From Rotaria sp. Silwood1 (lineage: Eukaryota; Rotifera; Eurotatoria; Philodinida; Philodinidae), in contig CAJNOP010000399.1 in NCBI GenBank assembly GCA_905250075.1, positions 116,883-180,882 on the forward strand: a DNA stretch of 64,000 nt, in the 5' to 3' direction. Under the pieces are notes generated by a model. It was given only the letters and a program-made list of their open reading frames with translations. It was not told the origin of the DNA and ran no database searches. The position numbers and the translations under genes were made by a program. Below are positions 12,266-24,800 of this stretch, one piece after another (the first letter of the stretch is position 1; every line of letters begins with the position of its first letter).

Positions 12266-15200
12266 TTAAGTAAACAAATGTATACCGATAGATTCTGCTA
12301 GTTTATGAGCATCAACACTGAATACATTGTATTCATTATGTTGTTGTTTATGAACTAATGATTGACGTTGTATAGTAGAATTTGATATAGATGTTTCATA
12401 TAAACCAAATTTATATATTTCTATACGATTTATTGAACTAGAGCCTTCCGGATGATAAATATATTCCATATTAATATCGATTGATACTCGTATTATACCA
12501 TTATGTCCTATACGAATACCTAATGGACCATCCGTACGATTTTTAATATTCCAATAGAGCATTGATGGACCACGTTCGAGTATAATAAATTGTGGAGATA
12601 ATTGAAAACAAAGAGATGATCGACCACCATCTAAGAAAAAAAAAACATGAACTTCAAAACTAGAATATTTTTGTTTTTTTGTCTTTTTAATCAATTATTA
12701 AAATAAAACTAATGTAAATTCTAGATTTACTATATAAAATATTGTCACGTAAACTATGCGATCTTATTTCGTATAATAATCTTCTTTTTTTTTTTTTTTT
12801 TTGAAATTCTTTCGAAGTAATCAATAATATTCAAACTGTTTAATTTCTATTTCTATCGTTACTACACATTATCGTATATCATGTTAAGATCAAATAACAA
12901 CTGTTAGTTATACTAAAAAATTCTGATATCAAATATCATATTGTAATTGGTTGTTGCATATCGAATATCACTTTGGAATGGGATACGAAATAGAGAAATT
13001 TAGACTAATATCGAATGTCTTTTAGAATGCATCAGATACAATGAGAGCTATTCTTCTTTTATATTTCATTTGAATTTGTATTAACAGAAACTCAATTAAT
13101 AAATATTTAGACTTGGATTAAATGAAGAATCTATACTAAGATCGTTAGGGTTGATAATAATGAATTAAAAACGTAAAGTTCTTTATTCTAAAAATTTGTA
13201 CAAAACAAATTTTTTTTTTTTTTATTAATAAAATTTTCGACCTACATGGTTTAGCTGAATCCATAAGTTTTCCTTCTAATAAAATAGCAAAAATTCTTTC
13301 ATCATTACAATAAAACATAATAAGGAATGGTCCATCAATATAATATGTTAATTCACATAGTGTAACAATTGAATATCCATGTTTATCTGAATCATAAATA
13401 TTTTTAATAAATTCTTGACGAGAAATTTTTTCATAGATATTTATTGGATCATATTCATTAAGAAAAACTTTATTAGAAACTAACCAATTAGTTATATACC
13501 AAAGAAATGTTAATGATAAATTTGAATTAAATTCATAAGATAATATTTCTATTGTTTGTGTTTTATTAATTGTAGATAATAGACAATTTTTAAACCATTT
13601 ATGAATACTAATAAATCCCCATGGTAATATACGTTTAATTAATTTTATATAAGTTTTACAATTATGATTTTGATTTAATTGATAAAAATAATTAGAGAAT
13701 TTTTCTAAAAATATCTTTAAAGAAAAATATAACTATTAGTATGATCTTTTTAGAATTAAAATATGAAATACAAATTGAATGTTACTAACGACTGTGAAGA
13801 GAGAGAGAGACGAATTGTTTCCCTGAGCATATTGAAGTAATATGTCATTTTTTTAAACTTAATGGTTTAATTCTCCTCAAAAAAACTAATTTTTGAATTT
13901 CAACTTAAAACTTTTTACCCCTCGTTAAGTTTTATCTTTTCGTCAAGTTGTAATTCTAAGCTAATTTTGATCGATATAATGAACATAGTCTCAACTGAAA
14001 AGCAATTTTTCTATTAAAAGACCTTCCCTCGTAACCCATCTGTCACGGTCTGTGGGGAATGCAATTTTATTTGTCCTTATAATTCAATCTTTGTTTTAGA
14101 TCATGTTTCAGAAAAAAAAGAAGGAGATTAATTAATCCTGTCACGACTACCTGGAGTTGACACGGACTTCACCAAAGTTTCATTCTACTATTATAAAATA
14201 CATAATATTAGATGAAACCGATCATATTTCAAATATACTCTAATGCAGACTAGTACAGAATATATGCTGATAACATCTGTCATTTACGGTGAACTATTAT
14301 TTATGTGAGTAAACTATCCTGAAGTACATGCAAACGTCTGTTAACTAATAAGCATTCGTCCGAATCCTTGTGAGATGCACTGTTACATTAGGTATTCATA
14401 ACATGTAATCAAATAATGTCCTTTTAGTTATGTGTTTGAGACAGTTACTGAGAGAGCTTCGTGAGACGTCCCCTTCTTTTTTTTGCCTGTAGATTAGAGA
14501 GCTGCGGGTCCTTCCAGACCCGGGCCCAAGTCCGGGTCTAAACCTAAGAGAAAAGTCAGACCCGGCCTGCATTAAGTTATGAATGGAAATATATAACAAT
14601 AACAATTGAAGTCAACAAAATTGAAAAAGAAACAGTCAGAAATAATTTTACACTCATTTTCCCTTTAAAGTCGCCAATAAAGAACTAAAATTGTGTTCCC
14701 TTTTCTGTTCATGTACACATAGGGTGCCAAATATTGGTGAAAAAAGGATCGGGTCTAGACCCGGCCGGGTCCGGGTCTGAAAATTTAGTTTTTCTGGGGC
14801 TCGGGTCCAAAAAAACATGGACCCGCAGCTCTCTACTGTAGATACTACATAGTATTCTAATAAAAATCATAAAAAGATTTGAGTTTCGATTAAAATTTGA
14901 CTAAGCTATTGCATTTACTTTCTATAGATCCTAGTCTTTTGGAAGGTATAGAGAGCTCAACTAGACTTATGAATTTATTTATGTAGTTAAGTTTTCTATA
15001 TGCGCGAAGTTTTAGATTACAATCTGAAAATACGAGTTATAGTTTTTCAAAGAAACATCATTCAATTGTACACAATTATTCTTCTTATGATTTCAAATAT
15101 CAGAATGATTAAGATCATGAAAGAAAAAGACTTGACAATTATAGTTCATAGTAATTGCTTATGCTATATTTATTTTATCAATTGAATTATACATAAACTA

Positions 15201-15779
15201 TAATAAGTATTAATCTTAAAGATGGTTTTGTTAGAATTAAAATTTAAAAAAAAAACTTCTAACTTGACTCGATTTTGTAAGATTTGTTTGAACATTTGAT
15301 TGTATAGCTGTAAAAAAGAAAGCATCTTTAATTAATTCATAAAATAATATTGAATTAATTGAAATATTTTCAAATTGATTATCATTTAATATTGTATTAA
15401 TATTTATATTAAAATAATTATTTTTTGATAAAATAATATGAAATAATAATAAAATAAAATCTATATGATTAATAAATTCATGACAATTAATAATATATTG
15501 TGCAAATAAATTAAATTCATTTATATTTATATAATTTGTTTGTTGTTGATTAAGATAAAAAAATAAATGTTGTATTATAAAACGATCATAATGAAAAAAT
15601 TCTAAAAAACATTTATAACAAATTGAATCTTTTTTATTTGATATATGTAAACAATATTTTGCTAAATTTCGAATATTAATATTATAATTTGATAATTGTG
15701 AATAATTATTATTATTTAATAAATTTTTATAATTAAAACAATTTGAACATTGTCTTAACCATTTTGTTATAATATTCAT
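12266..15779 (-). CDS. MEAK7: MEAK7-like TLDc-domain protein
   Basis: MEAK7 (TLDC1) is a lysosome-associated protein connected with alternative mTOR signalling. TLDc domains also occur in OXR1 and TBC1D24. Minus-strand exons 15779-15264, 13714-13246 and 12630-12266 keep frame and give 449 residues, close to human MEAK7 (about 456). The N-terminal half is helical and Asn/Ile-rich, with an EF-hand-like layout (ININEFNLFAQYIIN) as in the MEAK7 N-terminus. The TLDc domain begins at KHGYSIVTLCELTYYIDGP, continues FCNDERIFAILLEG-like sequence (here YCNDERIFAILLEG), then GGRSSLCFQLSP, and ends at INRIEIYKFGLYE. The usual glycine-rich GGGG turn of TLDc is replaced by GIRIGHNG. Intron 1 (13715-15263) hosts a hAT-type MITE. 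Its start codon lies 119 bp from that of the divergent TMEM68-like gene. TLDc is fairly secure; the MEAK7 subfamily rests on length and layout. Confidence 0.7.
14495..14835. mobile_element. hAT-type MITE, GC-rich, 8-bp TSD
   Basis: The ends are TAGAGAGCTGCGGGTCC and its perfect inverse, a 17-bp terminal inverted repeat with a TAGAG-type start typical of hAT elements. The element is flanked by an exact 8-bp duplication CTGTAGAT (14487-14494 and 14836-14843). The body is much more GC-rich than the surrounding intron and holds palindromic GGGTCTAGACCCGG. No open frame of note. It sits in intron 1 of the MEAK7-like gene. The intact duplication argues for a fairly recent insertion. Confidence 0.93.
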
Positions 15780-15898
15780 TATACATCTTTTTCTTTTTTT
15801 TGCGTCTATATGAAGATAAAAAAAATAATTTCTCTTGCGCCGTTTTAGATATTTAATAATAAAATATACTTGTTTTTTTTTGTTATTCAATAAATAAA
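15780..15898. promoter_or_regulatory. Shared divergent promoter region, 119 bp
   Basis: Start codons of the MEAK7-like gene (minus, 15779) and the TMEM68-like gene (plus, 15899) face away from each other across 119 bp. The spacer is AT-rich, with a run of T and no obvious TATA box at a fixed distance. Both 5' UTRs and both promoters must fit in this interval or overlap the neighbouring transcript. Confidence 0.5.
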
Positions 15899-18800
15899 AT
15901 GGTATTTAATCAAGTTATGTCTTATTTATTATCATTACTTGAACATTCAAATTTGGATTTAATTTATTTATCATGGTTATGGAATTTATTTAAACCATTA
16001 TGTATAGTTTTATTAACATTATTTCTTTTACCAGCTATTATACTTATATTTATGTATTGTTCATCATTATTTTGTTTAATATATAAACATTGGAATCGGT
16101 TAAAAGTAGGTAAGTTTTTTATTTATGTATAATTTAAAAAGCTATTGTTTTTTTGTTTTGCATAATTTTCTAGGCTGCTTATTCAGAAGATCTATGGTAT
16201 GGAGCAATAAAAACTTTAGCTGTCTTTTGGGAATTACAAGCAACAATATGGCATGGTAAAATATATTTATAGTCTATTTCAATTCGAATTTATCCTTTTT
16301 TTTTTAAAAAAAAGGAATTCTATGGTTATTCTATTTTTGAGTTTTAATTCAATAACAAAACTGATTTTGAAAGAAAGAATAGATTGGTAAATTTTCAGAC
16401 AAAATATTCGGTTTGTATATAGAGCAATATGAGATTTAATTATTGGATTAGGTTTAACATATTTTTTTTTTTTTGGTAAAAACATTAAATTTAAAAATGA
16501 TTCGTTATTATTGTTGATAAAAAAAAATGCTGTCGGATATTCTATTAGTATATTTTCTTGGTGAGCGCAAAAAGAAATTTTTTTGTTTTTTGAGGATCTA
16601 TAATGATTATATTTATTAATTAGTTTATGATAGGATGAGAACTCTATCCTAAACTAATCGATAAGCATAAAAAATCTGTATTCCAAAACATTCAAAAGTA
16701 TAAGAACACTTACGAGGGAACCGTTCCAACTGATAAATCGCTTTTTTAATGAAAGCTGGTGGGTTATAGGTTATCGACTATGCTGATTCCGAATATGAGT
16801 ATGAGGAGTGCCCTTAGGCCTTCATAGGGTGGGTTTCTGGAAAACCAGGTCTTCAGAAAACTAATTTAAATGAAATTTTTGTTTTTGATCTGCTCAGATT
16901 ATAGAGCACATTGAGTTGCCTATAAATCAATAGTTTTTCCTGCTTTGCATGGATTGTCTTGAATAAACAACATTAAACTTTCCTATTTGTACAGTGAAAT
17001 GCTAGTAATATGCATCTACTATGTGAATTCCATTGACTGTATGTCATCGTAAAATCTATTTGAAACAAAAGAAAATATCGATTAATAGACAACTTGATGT
17101 GCTTTATAACCTGAGCAGGTCAAAAACAAAAATTTAGTTTAAAGTTGGTTTTCTAGAGATCTGGTTTTCTAGAAAACCATCCTATAAAGGCCTAAGGGCA
17201 CTCCTCATACTCATATTCGAAATCAGCATAGTCGATAACCTATAACCCACCAGCTTTCATTAAAAAAGCGATTTATCAGTTGGAACGGTTCCCTCGTTAG
17301 TATTTGAAAATTATTTTTTTCGTCTTTATCAAAGAAATATGCAGAGTTTCACACTTTATCCCTAAAATCTATTTTATTTATACATCAAAATTTGTTATAT
17401 TATTAATATTTTCTTCATTGAATATTCAAATAGATATAAATATACTCAGTTATTTTAGTTCCAAGCTTAATACAATTGAGACTAGTTTACTCATATCTAA
17501 ACCCAATTCAATCATAAAAAGATTGCTATACTTATAATGCTTGTTGATGTAATCAGCTCTATTTAAATATATTAATCTAAAGATAAAATCTTTTGCTGCT
17601 AAAATACAGAATAATCTTTTACTCTTTTGTTTTTTTTTTGGTTTCTTTTTCTATAGGTTATGAAGTAGAAGGATTAGAAAACATTCCAACTCAGGGTCCA
17701 GTTTTGATTATTTTTTATCATGGTGCATTACCTATTGATTTCTATTATCTATTTGCTAAAATATGGCTTTATCGTAATCGACGTGTACGAGTTGTTGCCG
17801 ATAAATTTGTTTTTAAAATTCCTGGTATATGAATAATATTTATTAATAAAAAAATTTTTCTTTTTTGTTTTTTTTTTCAAAGGACTTGCAAGTCTTCTTG
17901 AAGCACTTGAAATTCAACCATCAACATTAGCTATATGTAAATTAATGCTTGAAGAAGGTCATATACTTGCTATTGCACCTGGTAAAAAAAGAAGCATAAA
18001 GAAATAATTTAGTTATAAATGAATTTCTTTTTATTTTCTATTTAGGTGGTGTTCGAGAAGCTCTTTTTGGTGATCAGAATTATCATTTAATATGGAAAGA
18101 AAGAAAAGGATTTGCTAAATTAGCAATCGATGCTAAAGTTGTTAGTCACATTTTTGTTTTTTTTTGATATTACAATAAATGTACTTTGTTTTTTTTTGTA
18201 GCCTATCATTCCAATGTTTACAAAAAATTGTCGAGAAGCTGTACGAGCTATGACATTGGGTCGTCGTAAGTAATAATTTTATTCTAATTGAATAAAATAA
18301 TATGTGAATTTTGATTTACAAAACAAAAAAAAAAAGTCTAATTTCAATTTAACATAAGAAATAAATTCACAATTACTTTCAAAAATTGAATCGAACTTTT
18401 GTTTGTTTAAAGTTTCGAATTATGAAATAAAAAGTCGAGATTAATTATTATAAGTTTTCATCAAAAAGTTCATATATAATAAATTTCTTTAGTTTTGAGT
18501 GTGAACATTCGACGTCTCATAATTCGCATTCACATCTGTCTTAAGGTTGACATCCAACTATTAAATTACTATTGTAGTTTTCTCGATATAATAGTTCATC
18601 GGTTTCTGCTTTGAATTTAGCAAGAGAAAATCTATCAATGATTTGCTAATGATTGAACAATTATATATTAGACTTGTGAGACTAAATACACATTCGAAAT
18701 ATAAACTTTTGGATAAGCAATTATAATCACTTGTTATTTCTTTTGATTTGATACTGAGACACTTGTACTTTAAAGGAACAAGAGCTCTATTCAATAACTA

Positions 18801-21592
18801 ATATTAATATAAATTTATTCAAATAAAATTATTTTCTTCTATTCTTTAATCTCTTGTTTATGTCAGACTCGTCCATTGGTGTATTCTTGATTGCGAATGT
18901 TTGTTTGACGACAAGAATGTCTTTATCATACGAACAAGAGCTATTCATTACAAATACTTCGATTTAACAGAGAATATCATCCTTTTCGAATTAGTCTATT
19001 GTCAGATAGCAGAGACTTGAATCGTTCAGATGAGATTGGCCACATTACATACATGACTGATCCGCGTTCTAATAGCAAATGTTTTAATTTTTATATTTTT
19101 TTTCATACGCGGATACTCAGTCTTTTTAGGCGTAAGTCGTTCAGACTAAATTTTAATATATGATCTTAACGAAAGTATTTAAAGTGACGAAGATAAACTA
19201 AATAGAAATTTCGATCACAAACTGATAGTTAGTTTACCGGGATCCGGACACTTGCTCGTTAGGACAGTTGCTCGCGATAGGACCCTATGTGACTGTTATA
19301 GTGAGCAAGTGTCCTAAACCCAGTTTACCATTATCACCAGGGTTGCCAGATTGTCTGAAAAGTCAGGACAGTGTCTGAAATTTGGATGCCTTTCTGATTT
19401 CCTTCTGACAGTTTGATTTTCCCTGCTTTTCTCCGGAATTCTAAACTTTTCTAAATCATATCACAGCTTTTTTAGCGAAATTAAATCTTATCATAATTAT
19501 TCGTGTGAACAATTTTATAAATATCTTTTAACTCAAACACATTTGTTAAAGCGAATTCGAAAAAATGGAAAATATGAACAATAATATCGAATCTATGTTA
19601 CATAATCATTAGTTTTTTCTTTCATAGGATCTTATAACTTATATCGTATATGTGTGATTTGTTTTTGTACTTTTTTTGTGAACGACTTTTGAATTTAGCG
19701 AAAAAGTTCGACACTACGTGTCTTCATTAGTTTTTCCTTGTTAGCTAAACAGTATATTCATTGTATTATGCTTTTTTTATAGCGAAATATCTTTGAAAAT
19801 AAAGTATGAATTAATGAACAGCGATTCAATAGAGCATCTTGTACCAACATGATACCATAATAACCACTAGGTTTTTCAAAAACTGACTTTTCTGATTAAT
19901 TTCTGATTTTGCAAAAAAAAAAAAATTCTGATTTTTGAGTTTTCGATCTGGCAACCCTGATTATCACACAATCTAACAATAATGGAATAATGTTCAACAA
20001 TTATTATATCAAACTGAAACGAAAAAATTACGAATAGTGATTAACATATAGATTAGTACACATAACTCAGATAAGTTTGAATAGTAGAAACTTATTTTCA
20101 ATCTCAAAATTGTCTTTATTATTGATGTATGAATGTATTTAACATAATTGACATGATTGATGTTAATTATGAATCTAAAGATTGTAAAATGTTTAATCAT
20201 CTGTCATTAATAATTTTTTTTTTTCTTTCTTATAATAAAACGTCTCTTAATTATGCTATATAGATATTTTCTAATTAGAGATCAATTTTGTCTTTCTTCT
20301 ATTTGATTTTTTGTTTAACTAGTATTTTTTTCTTAATAAGAAAATATTCGTAATAATTGTCTTCAAATAATAAAATATTGATCTAGAATATTTAATTTTT
20401 GATTTTATATATTTTCTTTTATAATTATTTTATTAAAGAAGGACGAATTACGATATTGTCTGTATTTCTTTTAGTTTTTTTCATCTTTGTCTTCCTAAAT
20501 ATTTTATATAGAATAAAAATCTAACTTTCAATAATTGAATTAATATCTACTCATAATAATCATATTAAAAATATTTATCTCAATAAGCTCTTTCTATAAT
20601 CGATAATTGTAAATGTTTATCTAGGCTAAGTAGTTCTAAGAATAGATGTTCAAATTGATTTAATATTCGATCATTGAAAAATTCATTGAAAACTTTGTTT
20701 TTTTTTCTTGTCTAGAAAAATTTTTTAAAATAATTAAATAATAAATTTTTTAGGATTTTTAAGTTATATTTATGAAAAAACTCGTTTACCACTTGTGCCT
20801 ATTTATGGTATATTTCCAGTAAAATTAATGTAAGAATATAAATAAATATATTCAATGAATTATTTATTATATATTATTTAGTACATATCTTGGTGAACCA
20901 ATTCCTTATGATCCAAATGTAACACCTGAAGCTCTTGCTCATCGAGTAAATATTATTTTCGTTTTTTTTTTGTCCTTTTTGAATAGAAATTTACATAACA
21001 AACATTCAGATTCGACATTAGGTGAGAAATTAAAAATATATTTTTAAATAGCTTGAAGACAACAATATGTTCGATTTTCTTTTTTAATTAACAAATAAAG
21101 ATTTGCATGTCTATATTATGTCATAGGTAGAGTGCCTAAGACTTTCCACTAGAGAAAATTTCAAGAATAATTGTTAAAATTAGTTGGACATATGATGATT
21201 TTCATCAACTGTCATGTTGAGATAACTCAAAAAATATCAAACTATTTGACATGAAGTTTTTCTTGATAACAGAGAGAGCATTGAGCTATCAAATGACGAA
21301 TCTAACTAAAGGATTTGATTATAGGATTTTTTAATTAAATTACTAAGTTTTCAATATAAGTCTATGCTAAATTTAGAAAACTAACTCTTATAAAAAATAA
21401 AGTCAAAATCATATTGATCTATTAAAACAATGTCCACTGTAATCTGTTACTATCTCAATGATGATGCTATTTTTGTTTTAGGTTAAAAAAGAAATTGAAA
21501 CAATAATCGAAACTCATCAACGACGTCCGGGTAGTATAACAAGAGCTTTTTTTGATCGATTTATTAATTCATCAAAAACAAAAAAAAATTAA
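15899..21592 (+). CDS. TMEM68: TMEM68-like membrane acyltransferase
   Basis: TMEM68 is an ER membrane member of the glycerophospholipid acyltransferase superfamily, shown in vertebrates to promote triacylglycerol synthesis. Exons: 15899-16105, 16174-16255, 17657-17824, 17883-17981, 18046-18140, 18202-18265, 20754-20829, 20882-20945, 21482-21592; total 966 nt, 321 residues, matching the family's length. The N-terminus holds one or two hydrophobic segments (about residues 25-60). The catalytic motif is IIFYHGALPIDFYY, followed by VADKFVFKIPG, LAIAPGGVREALFGD, GFAKLAIDAKVPIIPMFT and YLGEPIPYDP, all in the order seen in TMEM68. The donor after exon 1 is read as GTAGGT because only that phase joins to AAYSEDLWYGA. 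Intron 2 contains a foldback element, and intron 6 (18266-20753) contains two hAT-type MITEs. It is divergently paired with the MEAK7-like gene. Confidence 0.93.
16713..17296. mobile_element. Foldback element, 3-bp TTA duplication (PIF/Harbinger-like MITE)
   Basis: The ends CGAGGGAACCGTTCCAACTG and its inverse begin arms of about 230 bp that are near-perfect outside and decay inward, leaving an unpaired centre of roughly 110 bp around 16950-17060. TTA flanks both ends (16710-16712 and 17297-17299). A 3-bp TWA duplication is typical of PIF/Harbinger transposition, although the termini are not the commonest Harbinger ones. No coding capacity. It lies within intron 2 of the TMEM68-like gene. Confidence 0.85.
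19239..19321. mobile_element. Tiny 83-bp MITE with 8-bp TSD
   Basis: The ends contain GGACACTTGCTC and its inverse GAGCAAGTGTCC, with less conserved GGG/CCC outermost bases. The exact octamer AGTTTACC flanks both ends (19231-19238 and 19322-19329), as expected for hAT transposition. The interior is about 45 bp and has a second partial copy of the terminal motif (GGACAGTTGCTC). Confidence 0.8.
19338..19959. mobile_element. hAT-type MITE, CAGGGTTGCCA ends, 8-bp TSD
   Basis: The 14-bp terminal inverted repeat CAGGGTTGCCAGAT is perfect at both ends, and the octamer ATTATCAC is duplicated exactly (19330-19337 and 19960-19967). CAGGG termini with 8-bp duplications are classical for hAT elements. 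The interior of about 590 bp has short repeated TTTCTGAT-like words near both ends and no transposase frame. The left duplication directly abuts the right duplication of the 83-bp MITE. Located in intron 6 of the TMEM68-like gene. Confidence 0.95.
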
Positions 21593-21803
21593 AATAATAA
21601 TTTTCCATTTGTTCATGTTTTTATAATATAAATACCGGTGAAGAATATTATCTTCGTTGTATTGTATGTGCATATATATATATATATGCACTATTTATAA
21701 TGTAATAAAAAAAAACAAACAAACGAATTGATTAATCTACTTCTTATTAAAAATAAATTTCCATCAAAAAAAAAAAATTATATTTTGTCTTATGTAATAA
21801 TAA

Positions 21804-24800
21804 TTATAATGTATGAATATCAATTTTTAAATTTGGATGTGTAAAAGGTATAAACCATAATGTTACCAAATATGATATAATTGTTGCAGCAAAATAAATA
21901 GAAAAAAATAAACGATCAATAACAAAACCAATAGCAAGCCATTGTAAACGTAAATAAAAAATATTATTTGCATAGGATGAAATTTTATGACGTTCACGAT
22001 TACGTTTAACAATTAATTCCATTAATGTTTGATCAAAATTTGATGGATTATCATGACGTTGATTATATTGATTAAGAATATTTTCAATTAATTCACTTGA
22101 ATTTTGTTGACGAGATTCAATAAGACATAATGTTGGTTCATCATTATCATTATTATCATATGTTGAACAATTTAATAATGAATGTTGATCACTTTGTGTA
22201 TTCATTTGTTGTCGTACTAATAATGAATTTGTTGTTGATGATGGTGAACGTAATGGATGTATATTTTTTGATCGTTCTCGTGTATAAAGTAATACTTGTT
22301 GTAATAATAAATTTTCAATCATATTTTCATAATTAATATCAAGTTCATTTTTATTTGATGTTACTGGTAATGGATTTGGTTCTAATGAAAGACCAAATGA
22401 TGCTGATGATTCAGGTTGAAACTAAAAAAAAAAAAAAAGACAAACAATTGCTATTGTACTCTCTATCTATATCATAAATTATATTGTCAAAAAAAATGTC
22501 AACTCTAATTTCTTTCGTAGGAAACGTACCAAATAGACTTGATTATTATAATTAATCATAGAAGACTTAAATAAAGATCATGCTGACTTTCTATTTTATC
22601 AACATATAATAACTTATATTATTCGATTACACAATCTAGTTATTCATGATAGAAAAATTCGTAAGATATATTACTAACGAGAAAAAAGACGAGTAACTTT
22701 TCGAATTTTCTCACAATCAATTAGATACATACACTTAAAATTCATTTTATCAATATTTATTCATCGCCTTTTCCCCATAAAATAAAAAAAAAAAAGAAAA
22801 ACGAAACTGAAATTCTCCGATCTTATGAATGCTAATAAATAATAATTTAACTACTAGCAAGAATAAAAAAAAAAACAAAGAACTATTGTCAATTCATATC
22901 AATAGAATTAAAATCCATATCGATTTGTATAAGGTCGATATGATGTTGATATTGACATTGGTTGTACATCATCATATAAAACACCTTTTGGTATACAAAT
23001 TGCAATAGCACGTCCAGCAAATATTGTAGCTATGAAACTAATTAAAAAATTAATACATCCCATAGCTAATTGTGTACTAGCAAGACCATAGGCAATTGTT
23101 TCAGTATCTGTACGTTGATTTGTTTTATTTTTTATTGTCATTATTTGATAAAATTTAATAATTAATGCAAAATAAATAATTAAATATATAGCAAATAATG
23201 TTGAAAATAAACACATTATAAAAAAACTTAATATTGATCCATAACTTTTTCGAATACCAGCTAAAATTCCCATTATACCAGTTAATAATGTAAAAAGACC
23301 AAATATACTAGCTGCATATGTCCATGGCCACCAATGATTATAATAATTTGATATTGTATAAAGATTATCATTTATATTTGTTGGACCATTAAATATACGT
23401 GGATATTCAAGAATTTGTATTACAATACCAATAATTATTAAAAGCATTCCAAATATATATCCATGTAAACTCCAATTTTCCCATGAATAATTTCGATTTA
23501 TTTTCATATTTGGATACATTTAGTAGTAGTATATGACGTATAATGAATAGTTCACACACACACAAAAGAAAAAAAGAAGTATAGACAATAATAAATATGT
23601 TTCATCAAGTAAATTTTATTAACCGTTATGCATCATTGATCTTACTACTTCTCGTACGAACAAAAAAAAAGAAATATATGTACGAAACATCCAATCGAAT
23701 AGATGAACTTTTCATTTATTTCAAAACAAACATATATATTCTCTTACCTTTTGACTCAATATAGCGTTGACCTTGTCCTGCAGATGAAAAAGCGGAGATA
23801 TATACATAAGCGTAAACTTAATCAACCATCGGGGAGCACGATGTTTTTCTGATGTACACATGGCAGCTTGTTGATATACATTAGCAACAATAACAGCCAT
23901 GATTACTGAGATTGACTGTAAAAGAAGATATAAAAAGACAAAAAAAAAAAACCACATGATAATAATTTATCATACTTACTGTTAAACTCATAACAATTGT
24001 CAAATAGATTCCTTAAAATGTATAAGATTAATGATTAGAAGAATTTTCGTTTTTTTTATACAAAAAAACAAATTTACCTATAATAGGCACTGTATCAGAT
24101 GTTGCTGGAACTTTTTCAGCTACCATAAGCATGAAAACTGAAAATGCAACAAAACATGTTAAGCCAAGTGTTACTTTTTCACCAGAAGATGTTGGCAACC
24201 TTTAATTAATAAATTTTCTTTCTTTAAAAAAAGAAAACAACTGAGATAAATTTACTTACCAAAATGACATACATGTCAAACATGAAAGCATAGCACATGG
24301 AATTATTACATTAAATATGTAATATAATGGACGACGACGAATATGAACACCATAAACTAATTCAGAATAAGTTCTATTATTTTTTGTTCTGAAAAAACAA
24401 AAAAAAAAGAATTGAATCAGATGAGAAGTTTTAATACGATGTTCTTCACATAATTTATATTATATAGTATTTGATATGAAAGTCAGTATGATAGTCAAAT
24501 AGATTTTTAAAAGTAATTATATATTTAATTTTCAAAAAAAAAATATAAATCAATTTATAAAATTTAAATATTAAAATTCTTTAAAATGTGTTGTAAATTA
24601 GTTTGAAAACAAAAAAAACTTTATTAAATTAATATTTATCTTCTTCATATTGAAATTTTATTTTCTTTCGAATAGGAATAAAAAAAAAAAAGTTCGACAT
24701 TGATGTCTTATATTCAATCAAAAAAACTACTCTCTAATATTTATGCCAAAATTTCAATCTTATATAAACACATAAATTCTTTTCATTCCTTATTAATATG

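Noticed and set aside
14396..14605. 69-codon minus-strand frame
   Set aside because: It overlaps the left end of the hAT MITE and has no conserved feature.
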